Positions 7,588-15,784 are shown, counted from the first letter of the stretch. The stretch is 39,764 bases of DNA from an uncultured Fidelibacterota bacterium (GCA_937888365.1 CALBFA010000046.1:1-39764), one strand, 5' to 3'. The notes: a model not told the origin generated them from the sequence alone. Translations and numbers: made by a program.

Positions 7588-8475
7588 TTGTTAACGCTTA
7601 GAAATATAAATAAAGAATTTGAGTCCGTTTCGGCAGTTTCTGATGTCTCGTTCGAAGTTAATGCAGGACGAATATTTGGATTTCTGGGTCCCAACGGAGC
7701 AGGAAAAACGACAACGCTTCGTATGATAATGAATATTATTCAACCGGATACAGGTGAAATATTTTTTAACGGCAGTATTCAACGTCCTGAAAATAGAGCA
7801 TTTGGCTATTTACCCGAAGAACGAGGATTGTATCAAAAGTTTACCCTCGTCGAAGTTTTGGAATATTTTGCAAAACTCCGAAACGTAAGCAATCCTAAAC
7901 CACTCATAATGAATTTATTGGAAAGGTTCAATTTAAGCGACCGAGCAGAGAACAAAGTCTCTGAACTTTCAAAAGGGAATCAGCAAAAAATCCAATTTAT
8001 CAATACGATTTTACATGATCCACAATTCATCATTATGGACGAACCATTTTCCGGCTTAGACCCTGTCAATCAGCTACTGATGAAAGAGATATTGGATGAA
8101 CTCAAGAGTAGAGGTAAAACCATTATTTTAAGCTCTCATCAAATTGATCAAGTCGAGAGAATTTGTGATGACGTCGCCCTTATTAATAGGGCAAAACTCG
8201 TATTATCAGGTGATTTAAAAACGATTAAGCGTCAATATGGCGAGCCAATTCTCAAGATAAGTTTTGTTGACGAAACACTGATTCATCACAAGAAGATTGC
8301 AGAACTCGGCGGTAGCATTAAAGATAACTTTGTCATATTTAAAGTTGATACGGCATTGGAAAGTAAACACATTATTTCTGAAATAATTGAACTTGGTGAA
8401 ACAAAAGAGATAAAAAAAGCGGAGCCTTCCTTAGAAGAAATTTTCATAAAACTTGTTCAAGGAGATATCTCATGA
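7588..8475 (+). CDS. ABC transporter ATP-binding protein (NatA-like)
   Basis: The ATPase subunit (295 aa) of an ABC-2 exporter. Walker A GPNGAGKTT is at 34-42, followed by a Q-loop region, the signature LSKGNQQK (the LSGGQ equivalent), Walker B FIIMDEPF with the D-loop SGLDP, and the switch histidine in LSSHQ. Residues about 215-295 are the C-terminal domain (DUF4162-like) common in NatA-type ATPases. The start is a TTG with a strong AAGGAGAGGG in front; no ATG fits. The stop overlaps the permease start (ATGA). Na+ or lipid/drug export is possible; the substrate is not shown. Confidence 0.93.
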   Translation: MLTLRNINKEFESVSAVSDVSFEVNAGRIFGFLGPNGAGKTTTLRMIMNIIQPDTGEIFFNGSIQRPENRAFGYLPEERGLYQKFTLVEVLEYFAKLRNVSNPKPLIMNLLERFNLSDRAENKVSELSKGNQQKIQFINTILHDPQFIIMDEPFSGLDPVNQLLMKEILDELKSRGKTIILSSHQIDQVERICDDVALINRAKLVLSGDLKTIKRQYGEPILKISFVDETLIHHKKIAELGGSIKDNFVIFKVDTALESKHIISEIIELGETKEIKKAEPSLEEIFIKLVQGDIS

Positions 8476-9710
8476 ATTTCTGGACTATCGCAAAAAAAGA
8501 ATTCCTCATTCGTATAAAATCGAAATGGTTTATTTTTGGGACTTTTGTTATGCCCATCCTGATTCTGGGGATGTCTTTAGGCGCTAATTTATTAAGCGCA
8601 ACAGGGGCAATGTCCGACACAAAATCAATTGTACTATTTGACGAAACAGGTCTTTATGGCGAAAAAATAATCAACGCTATCGAGGACGAGAATCAAGGCA
8701 ACGAATCCCGATTGATGGATATAAAATTAGAAACTTCACCTCTTGAAAGCGTCAAGGATGATTATACGACGCTTGTAACATCAGGGGGCATAGAAGGCTA
8801 TTTTCTTCTACCTGCAGATTTTAATGAAACCCTCGAAATCCGCTATTATTCCTCGGGAAAAGGGGCGGGAATCAATCGTCATGTAAGAGAATTTAGAACA
8901 ACACTCAACGCAATATTATTTGATATTAATATCGAAAAATTTCAAATTTCACATGAAGTTATGAAGGCTTTAGAGAATAAAACGCATGTAAAATCATTTG
9001 ATATTGCGTCGGAAGGAGAGTTGAGTGAGGCGGAAAAAATTGCGAAGTTTATAACGCCCTTCATGTTTCTTTTTCTGCTCTTCATGGGCGTATTTACAGG
9101 CGCTCAACAATTAATGAGAGCTATCATTGAAGAAAGAGCCAGTCGCGTGATTGAGATTATTTTATCCACCGTAAGTCACATGGAATTATTGGGCGGAAAA
9201 ATTTTAGGAATGGGCATGTTGGGTCTCACTCAATCAGCAATCTATCTTATCGTCGGCTTCTTTGTATCAAACTATTTTGGTATTTCGGTGATTTCAGGAC
9301 CCATTGTCGTATTATTCCTTCTTTATTATGTGCTGGGCTATCTTTTCTACGCCTCCATATTTTCGACGATGGGCGCATTATTTGAATCAGAGCAGGAAGC
9401 CCAGCAAGCCGTGAGTGTTGTTACGGTGATAGCAATCATTCCAATGATGATGTGGTTTATGGTATTGGAATCACCCAATAGCACACTCGTGAATGTACTA
9501 TGCTATTTTCCTCCTGTGACACCTTATTTTATGATTCTTAAAGTCGCGATTGGTGAAACCACTGTGACGCAAACAATTCTAACGTTGAGCGTACTTTTAA
9601 TCTCAACACTAGCAGTGTTAAAAATTGGCTCAAAAATATTTGAAACGGCCATATTAATGTACGGAAAAAGAGTCACTTTACCCGAGATTTTACGTTGGAT
9701 AAAGAGCTGA
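8472..9710 (+). CDS. ABC-2 type permease (NatB-like)
   Basis: Membrane subunit (412 aa) partnering the ATPase just upstream, with a 4-bp ATGA overlap. One membrane helix lies at about 20-42, followed by an extracytoplasmic domain of about 140 residues (50-185). Five or six helices then run from about 190 to 390, as in the NatB/ABC-2 membrane 3 family. The conserved coupling segment ERASRVIEIILSTVSHMELLGGKILG is present. Substrate unknown; Na+ extrusion is the classic role of NatAB, but antibiotics or lipids are equally possible. Confidence 0.9.
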   Translation: MNFWTIAKKEFLIRIKSKWFIFGTFVMPILILGMSLGANLLSATGAMSDTKSIVLFDETGLYGEKIINAIEDENQGNESRLMDIKLETSPLESVKDDYTTLVTSGGIEGYFLLPADFNETLEIRYYSSGKGAGINRHVREFRTTLNAILFDINIEKFQISHEVMKALENKTHVKSFDIASEGELSEAEKIAKFITPFMFLFLLFMGVFTGAQQLMRAIIEERASRVIEIILSTVSHMELLGGKILGMGMLGLTQSAIYLIVGFFVSNYFGISVISGPIVVLFLLYYVLGYLFYASIFSTMGALFESEQEAQQAVSVVTVIAIIPMMMWFMVLESPNSTLVNVLCYFPPVTPYFMILKVAIGETTVTQTILTLSVLLISTLAVLKIGSKIFETAILMYGKRVTLPEILRWIKS

Positions 9711-9719
9711 TTCAAAGTC

Positions 9720-9747
9720 TTGACATGTAGAGTCGTAAAATTACCTT
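9720..9747 (+). promoter_or_regulatory. Candidate sigma70-type promoter of the thioredoxin gene
   Basis: A perfect TTGACA (9720-9725) is followed after 16 bp by TACCTT (9742-9747), a weak -10. It lies just after the ABC permease stop and 39 bp before the thioredoxin start. The spacing equals that of the strong promoter at 10213. Confidence 0.45.
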
Positions 9748-9785
9748 CGTCCCGCAATGATACTTAGATATAAGGAATAAATTAA

Positions 9786-10112
9786 ATGTCAGACACAGTA
9801 AAAGAATTTACAGATGCAACTTTTGAGGAAGAAGTTATTCAATCAGATATACCCGTAGTTGTTGACTTTTGGGCGGTTTGGTGCATGCCATGCAAGATGA
9901 TTGCTCCAATCGTCGAGGAAATTTCTAAAGAATATGCTGGCAAGGTTAAAGTTGGAAAACTTGACGTTGATAATAATCCCGCTACCGGTCAAAAATATGG
10001 CATTCGTTCAATTCCGAGTGTGCTTATTTTTAAAAATGGCGAAGTTGCGCAAATGGTCATTGGAGCCGTTCCAAAAGCTCAGATTGTCGCAAAACTAGAA
10101 GCCGTTCTTTAA
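9786..10112 (+). CDS. trxA: Thioredoxin with CMPC active site
   Basis: A 108-aa cytosolic disulfide reductase. The thioredoxin fold is complete: VVVDFWAVWCMPCK (W32-C33-M34-P35-C36), the KLDVDNNPATGQKYGIRSIPSVLIFKNGE segment with its cis-proline, and a final amphipathic helix. The active site is CMPC instead of the usual CGPC; the middle pair tunes redox potential and partner choice, so it may act on a restricted set of partners. It is a single-gene unit, closed by a strong terminator. Confidence 0.95.
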   Translation: MSDTVKEFTDATFEEEVIQSDIPVVVDFWAVWCMPCKMIAPIVEEISKEYAGKVKVGKLDVDNNPATGQKYGIRSIPSVLIFKNGEVAQMVIGAVPKAQIVAKLEAVL

Positions 10113-10132
10113 ACATAGCCATACACACTAAT

Positions 10133-10169
10133 AAAAGGAGTTTAGCATTAAGCTGAACTCCTTTTTTTT
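10133..10169 (+). terminator. Intrinsic terminator after thioredoxin
   Basis: AAAAGGAGTT(T)AGC pairs with GCTGAACTCCTTTT around the loop ATTAA, giving a stem of about 14 bp. It runs into eight T. It lies 20 bp after the thioredoxin stop and insulates it from the thiamine unit downstream. Confidence 0.93.
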
Positions 10170-10212
10170 ATAAACAAACGCACACCTTTATTCTTTTCAT
10201 CAAATAGCTTTC

Positions 10213-10240
10213 TTGACTCCACATTAATTAAATCTATAAT
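10213..10240 (+). promoter_or_regulatory. Strong sigma70-like promoter of the TPP riboswitch transcript
   Basis: TTGACT (10213-10218), a 16-bp spacer and a perfect TATAAT (10235-10240). The expected transcription start (about 10246-10248) falls on the first base of riboswitch helix P1, so the RNA would begin with the aptamer. Confidence 0.8.
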
Positions 10241-10246
10241 GAAACG

Positions 10247-10327
10247 CTTTTTGGGGTGCTAGGATAGGTTTCCTAGCTGAGAAAAACCCATTGAACCTGA
10301 TCTGGATAATGCCAGCGGAGGGAGAAG
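10247..10327 (+). promoter_or_regulatory. TPP riboswitch (THI-box) with built-in ribosome-site control
   Basis: The conserved THI elements appear in order: GGGGTGCT, a P3 hairpin (AGGATAGGTTTCCT), GCTGAGAA, ACCC, TTGAACCTGATCTGGAT, AATGCCAGCG and GGAGGGAGA. P1 pairs CTTTTT(10247-10252 region) with GAGAAG (10322-10327). The only Shine-Dalgarno for the next gene, GGAGG (10317-10321), lies in the conserved core and abuts P1. TPP binding should therefore hide it directly and stop translation. There is no separate expression platform or terminator hairpin before the start codon at 10332. Confidence 0.97.
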
Positions 10328-10331
10328 ATTG

Positions 10332-12677
10332 ATGCGTACAAGTCCTTTTTTATTTTTAATCATTTTTATTTTTGCAAGTCAACTATTTTCACAAACTAGG
10401 TTTGAGGGATACATTTATGACAATATCTCACAAAAGCCTTTGGTTGGAGCGAATATTACAATGGGTGATCGAGGAACCATGAGTGATAAGGAGGGCTATT
10501 TTTCCTTCGTTTCGGAATCGACGGGTCCTTTAATCATTCAATATATCGGTTACAAAACACAATCGATTTCATCATTTACACATGGGATGAAAATATATTT
10601 AGAGCCGATCCTTATTCGTACCCAAAGTATCGTTGTTAAAGGTGGGTATGTGAATGAGACACTTACGAATCAAAACGCGAGTATTGCCATATTTGATACA
10701 CAAGAGCTAAAGAAATCAAAAGCACAACATTTTCAAGGCTTAATGAATCAAATTCCCAATCTTAATTTTGCAGGCGGAACATCCAGACCTCGCTATTTTC
10801 AAATTCGTGGAATCGGCGAGAGGAGTCAATTTGCTGGAGAAGGCAGCCCTGTTTTCTCTGTGGGATTCCTTTTTGACGATTTTGATATGACAGGGATGTC
10901 CATGAATTCATTCCTTTTTGATATTGATCAGGTGGAAGTATTTCGTGGACCGCAATCATCTGTATTTGGCCCATCCGCCATCGGAGGGTTGATTTACATG
11001 CGCTCAAAAGACATCCCCAAAGATTTAGAAGTGAATTTTAAATTTTCAGCAGGAAATTATAGATTGCTAGAAAAAGCATTTTCAATTGGGACATCGCATT
11101 TTAATAATTTATACGCACATCGCCTTATGGTGCTTAGTTCTCGCCACAACGGTTTTCGTGAGAATAAATATTTGAATCGGGATGATACGAACGGCAAAAA
11201 CGAATTTATGATGTACTATAAGGGAAAAATTCAATCGACATCGAACATCATTACAAATTTTGCCGTATTAAAATCTATGGCTAAAAATGGCTATGATGCC
11301 TGGTCGCCTGACAATAAACGCGTCTCATATGCGGACCAACCTGGCGTCGATCATCAAGATCTCGATGGTTTTTCTGCGAATACAATATGGACACCTAGCG
11401 GGGACCATTTATTAAAAATAAGTTACGCGCAAACGCAATCCAAAATGGTTTATAGTTACGATAGTGATTGGGGAAATAATATTTATTGGGCACAAGAACC
11501 CTATAATTTTGATCCCGTTGTAGAAGGTTGGGAATATTCGTTTTTTGATGAAACGTTCCGAGACAGATTTACTCAATCCATGGATTTAAAATGGAATTAT
11601 TTGCCAAAGAATAAAGATTATAATTTAACGGCTGGATTCTATATTAAAAATTTAACCGAATCTGATTCTGCGACAGGGTGGTTATTTGGCGGCGATGATT
11701 TTAGTTTATTAAGTGAGTATAATATTGGCTCTATTTCAAGTTATATACAATATCAAAATCAATGGACATCAAAATTCTCGTCTTTATTTAATATTCGTGG
11801 AGAAATGAGGAACACAGATTATAATGACGACAATGATGTAAATTCTGTTACGATTGATTCGCTCTTGGGATGGAAAGCCAGTTTTGATTATCAGCTAACA
11901 GATCATGCAAAAATATTTTTTAGTGCGGCTCGCGGCTACAAAGGTGGTGGCATTAATCAACATCCTAAATTATCCGATGAGAATCGACCTTATAGTTCTG
12001 AAACCATGGATAATTTTGAAATTGGATTGCGAAGTATTGGCGAAAATTATCAAATAGCATCAACAGCATTTTATGCGATTCGACATCACCAACAAGTAAA
12101 TTTGAGCCGTCAACAAAATGAAAATGACCCCAATAGTTTCGTTTATTTCACATCGAATGCAACGTCAGGAAATCAATCTGGCCTTGAAATAGAAGGGGAA
12201 TATGTGCCACATAAAAAATGGACAATTAAAACGGCTATAGGATTTTTAAAAACACATGTTGATGCCTATGAATTTAAAGTTGATTCATTAACGACACTTC
12301 AACTTGGTGACAGAGAAATAGCCCAGGCTCCGCGTTATAGTTTTCAAGTGAGCGCTGAGTTTAGACTTTCGAAATCGCTTCAAATATCCATCAGTGCAAA
12401 CGGGAAAGACGCATTTTATTATTCTGACAGCCATGATGAAATAAGTCAGGCCTTTACCTTAATGAATGCGGATATTAGCTATCAATTCAAAGATTTTACA
12501 ACTTCACTTTGGGTCAAAAATTTAATGGATGTTGAGTATGGTGTTCGCGGATTTTATTTTGGTGTAGAACCACCAAACTACGAAGATAAGCTATATATTG
12601 GATTAGGCGATGCGCGTCAAATGGGTATAACGTTTGAATATTCACCTGATATGCGTGCTTATTTTAAGAAAAATTAA
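10332..12677 (+). CDS. TonB-dependent receptor, probable thiamine importer
   Basis: An outer-membrane active importer (781 aa). It has a signal peptide (residues 1-22, ending near SQLFSQ), a carboxypeptidase-regulatory-like domain (about 24-90, FEGYIYDNISQKPLVGANI), a plug domain (about 110-240, with NQIPNLNFAGGTSRPRYFQIRG) and a 22-strand-type barrel to the C-terminus. The TPP riboswitch directly in front shows that it is repressed when thiamine pyrophosphate is plentiful. The substrate is therefore most likely thiamine, its phosphate or a pyrimidine precursor. A TTG at 10329 is the alternative start; the ATG is better. A 122-bp gap separates it from the next gene. Confidence 0.92.
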   Translation: MRTSPFLFLIIFIFASQLFSQTRFEGYIYDNISQKPLVGANITMGDRGTMSDKEGYFSFVSESTGPLIIQYIGYKTQSISSFTHGMKIYLEPILIRTQSIVVKGGYVNETLTNQNASIAIFDTQELKKSKAQHFQGLMNQIPNLNFAGGTSRPRYFQIRGIGERSQFAGEGSPVFSVGFLFDDFDMTGMSMNSFLFDIDQVEVFRGPQSSVFGPSAIGGLIYMRSKDIPKDLEVNFKFSAGNYRLLEKAFSIGTSHFNNLYAHRLMVLSSRHNGFRENKYLNRDDTNGKNEFMMYYKGKIQSTSNIITNFAVLKSMAKNGYDAWSPDNKRVSYADQPGVDHQDLDGFSANTIWTPSGDHLLKISYAQTQSKMVYSYDSDWGNNIYWAQEPYNFDPVVEGWEYSFFDETFRDRFTQSMDLKWNYLPKNKDYNLTAGFYIKNLTESDSATGWLFGGDDFSLLSEYNIGSISSYIQYQNQWTSKFSSLFNIRGEMRNTDYNDDNDVNSVTIDSLLGWKASFDYQLTDHAKIFFSAARGYKGGGINQHPKLSDENRPYSSETMDNFEIGLRSIGENYQIASTAFYAIRHHQQVNLSRQQNENDPNSFVYFTSNATSGNQSGLEIEGEYVPHKKWTIKTAIGFLKTHVDAYEFKVDSLTTLQLGDREIAQAPRYSFQVSAEFRLSKSLQISISANGKDAFYYSDSHDEISQAFTLMNADISYQFKDFTTSLWVKNLMDVEYGVRGFYFGVEPPNYEDKLYIGLGDARQMGITFEYSPDMRAYFKKN

Positions 12678-12720
12678 ATAGATGAGAAGGCATAAGCTAT
12701 TTATGAGCTAATATGATTTT

Positions 12721-12741
12721 ATTATTTTACATGAAAATAAT
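12721..12741 (+). promoter_or_regulatory. AT-rich hairpin in the thiamine unit
   Basis: ATTATTTT pairs with AAAATAAT around ACATG, in the gap between the receptor gene and the YkoF-like gene. All pairs are A-T, so it is weak. It may be an mRNA processing or attenuation element, or have no role. Confidence 0.25.
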
Positions 12742-12799
12742 CCTTTTAGAAAATCAATAATGTGGTATGCTCAAATGAAAAAATGAATAAGGACAAACG

Positions 12800-13051
12800 A
12801 TGAAAATTTCAATAGATTTAAGTTTATACCCACTTTCCGAGGATTATAAAACCCGCGTAAAAGCTTTTAGAGCCGCGATTGAAAGTTATCAACCTGCAAT
12901 AGAAATTAAACGCAATGCCATTAGCACCCAAATATTTGGTGAATATGACACCGTAATGGATATTATTCAACGTGAAACAAAAGCTCTATTTCTTGATGGC
13001 AATAAATATTCATTAATTGCAAAAATTATTAACAGCGATTTACGAAAGTGA
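12800..13051 (+). CDS. Single-domain YkoF/UPF0045-like thiamine-binding protein
   Basis: An 83-aa soluble protein. The ferredoxin-like YkoF/MTH1187 pattern is visible: a first strand (ISIDLSLYPL), a helix (DYKTRVKAFRAAIESYQ), then the hallmark AISTQIFGEYDTVMDIIQRETKALF. YkoF of Bacillus binds thiamine or its pyrimidine moiety, and the short YqgV/MTH1187 relatives are single-domain. There is no signal peptide, so it acts in the cytosol. Its position behind the TPP-regulated receptor supports thiamine or HMP binding or carriage. AAGGAC precedes the ATG. The stop overlaps the frame of the next gene (GTGA). Confidence 0.75.
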   Translation: MKISIDLSLYPLSEDYKTRVKAFRAAIESYQPAIEIKRNAISTQIFGEYDTVMDIIQRETKALFLDGNKYSLIAKIINSDLRK

Positions 13052-13062
13052 TTGATGAAGTT

Positions 13063-14124
13063 ATGAAAAATATTGTTTTCCACATTAATAGCGATTCTGA
13101 TGCGATTTCGATGTTGCCCATCATTCGGCACTATGAGACAAAAGAGTTACCCTTTAGTATTATTTATTCAGGAGACTCCCACACACGTAAGTTGATGTCC
13201 TCTATACGAATGCCCGCTGCACAATTCTATCTACCTTCCATACGAACGAGTCAATCAGATGATGCATCATTCATTGCTCTCATGAATGATTCATTATTGC
13301 CGGTAGAGACGGCCTGTATCGTTTTATCGGCTGATTCCGATGAATCTTTCCTCATGGCGTGGTATGCAAATCGAAACGATATACCCGTCGCGGTTCTTCA
13401 TGCTGGTTTTCGGAGTGCAAACCGACATAATTCCATACGAAAACAACGCGAAGCCCTCGATCATTTAGGGACAAGGCTCTACATTTCTGCACCGGAAGAT
13501 TATATTAATCTCATTACAGAAGGTTTTCTTGATGACTCATTGCATGAGCTTGGAAATCCAATCGTTGATACACAAGCCATGCATTTGCTCGACATCGAAA
13601 ACTCTGATGACGTCGAATCCCTCGGTTTGAAGAAGCAGGAATATATACTTATTCATATTGTTGAGAGCGTACATCCATTGAATTCAAGGCAGAATTATAA
13701 AAAGGTATTGAGTCAATTATTACGCTATATGCCTGTCGTAATGAGTCGACAAATAGATGAAAATATTGAGGATAGCGAATTCCAAAATGATGAATTTCGA
13801 TTCTGCGATTCTCGCGATTATCCGACCTTTTTAAAGCTCCAGAAAGAAGCAGCCGTTGTTGTTACAAATTCAATATTGACGCAACAAGAAACGACTTCCC
13901 TTGGTGTCCCATGTCTTTCCCTAGATGACGATACATTGTGTCCAGTGACCATTATTAAAGGCACTAATTTGCTTGTTGGTAAGGAAGGCGAAGAACTCTT
14001 AAAGCATGTTTCTTCTATTAAGGAGGGCAATCAAAAACAATCGGGACTTGTGTCTAATTGGGACGGTTTTGCAGGTAAACGAATCGGCGACGATATTATT
14101 TCATGGATTTCAAAACATGATTGA
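13063..14124 (+). CDS. Degenerate UDP-GlcNAc 2-epimerase-like protein
   Basis: About 353 aa with the WecB/NeuC two-Rossmann (GT-B) outline. Matches are VLHAGFRS (cf. HVEAGLRS), APEDYINLITEGF, ELGNPIVDT (cf. VTGNPVVD) and VVTNSILTQQETTSLGVPCL...GTNLLVG (cf. SGGIQEEA..LGKPVL...GTN.LVG). However, the catalytic glutamate of HVEAG is a histidine, the SGG loop is NSI, and TERPE is TLCPV. It may bind a nucleotide or nucleotide sugar without normal epimerase activity, or use another substrate. The frame extends to a GTG at 13048 that overlaps the previous stop; ATG 13063 starts the Rossmann strand better. Its place in a thiamine-controlled unit is unexplained. Confidence 0.7.
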   Translation: MKNIVFHINSDSDAISMLPIIRHYETKELPFSIIYSGDSHTRKLMSSIRMPAAQFYLPSIRTSQSDDASFIALMNDSLLPVETACIVLSADSDESFLMAWYANRNDIPVAVLHAGFRSANRHNSIRKQREALDHLGTRLYISAPEDYINLITEGFLDDSLHELGNPIVDTQAMHLLDIENSDDVESLGLKKQEYILIHIVESVHPLNSRQNYKKVLSQLLRYMPVVMSRQIDENIEDSEFQNDEFRFCDSRDYPTFLKLQKEAAVVVTNSILTQQETTSLGVPCLSLDDDTLCPVTIIKGTNLLVGKEGEELLKHVSSIKEGNQKQSGLVSNWDGFAGKRIGDDIISWISKHD

Positions 14125-14410
14125 ATTTATCTATAAAATCAGACCTGTTCGTACGGAAATGCTTGTCAAAAGCACTCAGAAAGAAGACGAAATAATAGCA
14201 TTACATTTGCAATATTTAAAAAATCTGTATGAGCAAGGTGTCGTCACATTTGTGGATCGAACTTTAAACCCTGATGAAAAGAGTTTTGGTATGGTTGTTT
14301 TTACGTCAGAAAATGAGAGAATCGCCAAATCAATTATGCTGGAAGATCCCGCAATTAAAATGAATGTTATGTTGGGGAATGTTTATCCTTTTAAAACAGT
14401 TTTCAGATAA
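14117..14410 (+). CDS. YciI-like (YCII) domain protein
   Basis: A 97-aa protein starting MIEFIYKIRPVRTEML. It has the dimeric alpha/beta-barrel pattern of YciI proteins: strand, helix (DEIIALHLQYLKNLYEQGVV), strand (SFGMVVFTSE), helix (RIAKSIMLEDPAIK), then NVMLGNVYPFKTVF. YciI relatives are small cytosolic proteins of mostly unknown activity. The true start is the ATG at 14117 overlapping the end of the epimerase-like gene by 8 bp; a longer frame to 14006 is only antisense or overlap. Its stop abuts the stop of the opposing gene with no spacer. Confidence 0.75.
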   Translation: MIEFIYKIRPVRTEMLVKSTQKEDEIIALHLQYLKNLYEQGVVTFVDRTLNPDEKSFGMVVFTSENERIAKSIMLEDPAIKMNVMLGNVYPFKTVFR

Positions 14411-14794
14411 TTATTTAGGTATAGTAACTGATTTTAACCATTCTAAAGCAATTTCATACGAAGAAAACATCTTAAAATAGTAATTATCTGTAAGAATTAG
14501 TTGCTGATACAACATTGCAATAGCGGTGTTTGATGGTGTATCAATGACGGATGTATTGACAACATATCCATATTCTAATTGAGCACTATTTACAGAATCA
14601 ATGATCATTGGTAATTCTTCAGGATCGATTCTAAAATTACACAGTCTTGCATCGGTTAGAATCTTTAGTCTTCGAGGGTAGTCAACACTAGATTTCATCA
14701 TTTTATAATATTCTAGTATGTCATTAGTGTTAATATCGCCTGAAAAATTTGATTCTAAAATATTTGTGTCTGGGTTAAATTTACTGACTATAAT
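14411..14794 (-). CDS. Small conserved protein with apparent non-AUG start
   Basis: The reading frame has an ATG only at 14701 (96 aa), but runs open for another 31 codons upstream with sensible protein (VSKFNPDTNILESNFSG.INTNDILEYYK). No ATG, GTG or TTG occurs in it. A GGGAG (14802-14806) lies 7 nt before an ATT at 14794, so an AUU (or neighbouring AUC) start giving 127 aa is likely. The full form resembles a widespread FCB family of about 125 aa (strand, helix, RLKILTDARLCNFRID, ..TAIAMLYQQL.., YYFKMFSSYEIALEWL) with a SpoIIAA/STAS-like layout. The function is unknown. A dyad lies 24 bp upstream. Confidence 0.7.
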   Translation of the reverse strand: MIVSKFNPDTNILESNFSGDINTNDILEYYKMMKSSVDYPRRLKILTDARLCNFRIDPEELPMIIDSVNSAQLEYGYVVNTSVIDTPSNTAIAMLYQQLILTDNYYFKMFSSYEIALEWLKSVTIPK

Positions 14795-14817
14795 GATTGA
14801 ACTCCCGTTTCTTTAAT

Positions 14818-14836
14818 ATGTCTATATATTAGACAT
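14818..14836. promoter_or_regulatory. Operator-like dyad
   Basis: ATGTCTA (14818-14824) and TAGACAT (14830-14836) form a perfect 7-bp inverted repeat around TATAT. It sits 24-42 bp before the presumed ATT start of the leftward gene, where an operator or promoter would be. The rest of 14837-15024 is AT-rich and shows nothing else. Confidence 0.4.
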
Positions 14837-15024
14837 TATTAAATCTTTCGCAAGAAATCAATATTTTAATATTATACCCTAATAATGAATAATAGCTACA
14901 TATTGGGTGATATAAGACTCGATTTATAATTATTATAGATTTAAGAAAATATTCAATTTATGCAATAAAACGTGAAAATGCTTCAAAATATTTCACCCTC
15001 ATTTAGGCGTTTCGATTGGACCCT

Positions 15025-15783
15025 CTACTTTTTATAGACCATTGTAGCTGACGCTTGCGCCGTGGGTAAAATAATAATATCGGCAATTTGTACATGGGCG
15101 GGACGTGTTGCAGAAAAATAGATTGCTTCTGCAATATCTTTTGCAAGAAGCGGGTCATAGCCTACATAAACACTTTTTGCCAATGCTTCGTCGCCTTCAA
15201 ACCGAACCAATGAAAATTCTGTATCAACTAATCCAGGTGACACGGCCCCAACACGAATAGGCGTAGCCATTAAATCCATTCTTAAGCTTTTGGTGATGGC
15301 ATCCACAGCGTACTTTGTGGCACAATAAACGGCGCCCCCTGGATACGCTTCATGGCCTGCTATGGACGATAAATTGATAATAGTGCCTGAATTTTGTTTT
15401 TCCATGATAGGTACCACAGCATTTAAAAGATGGAGTACGCCTTTTATATTTGTATCAATCATCGCATCGATGGCATATTTTGCCGTTTCATGAGCTTTAT
15501 CTCGTCCAATGGCTAAGCCAGCATTATTGACCAGTACATCGATGTGTGAAAAACTCTCTGGTAGTGAATCAATCGCGTTTTCAACTTCAGATGGATTTTG
15601 AATATCAGCGACAAGCACATGCACTTGGACACCATATTTCCCACTCAAGTATTCCTTCATTTCCTCGAGTCTATCTTTACGTCGCGCCATAAGAATAAGA
15701 TTCCATTGATTCTCTGCAAAAAGTTCAGCCGTTGCTTCACCGATTCCGGCTGATGCGCCCGTAATTAAAACTGTTTTTAGCAT
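15025..15783 (-). CDS. Short-chain dehydrogenase/reductase (YdfG-like)
   Basis: A 252-aa classical SDR oxidoreductase. The cofactor site TGASAGIG is near residue 8, MARRKDRL favours NADP(H), NNAG is near 87, the catalytic Ser is in NLSSIAG and the Tyr-x-x-x-Lys in YCATK. The profile resembles YdfG, which acts on 3-hydroxy acids such as serine or 3-hydroxypropionate. It starts 1 bp after the stop of the symporter gene, so it is the last gene of that transcript. No clear terminator follows. The substrate is not certain. Confidence 0.92.
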   Translation of the reverse strand: MLKTVLITGASAGIGEATAELFAENQWNLILMARRKDRLEEMKEYLSGKYGVQVHVLVADIQNPSEVENAIDSLPESFSHIDVLVNNAGLAIGRDKAHETAKYAIDAMIDTNIKGVLHLLNAVVPIMEKQNSGTIINLSSIAGHEAYPGGAVYCATKYAVDAITKSLRMDLMATPIRVGAVSPGLVDTEFSLVRFEGDEALAKSVYVGYDPLLAKDIAEAIYFSATRPAHVQIADIIILPTAQASATMVYKK

Positions 15784-15784
15784 A

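Noticed and set aside
14411-14820. A frameshifted or decayed gene at the small leftward gene
   Set aside because: The upstream frame is intact with a good ribosome site before ATT; an unusual start codon explains it without a frameshift.
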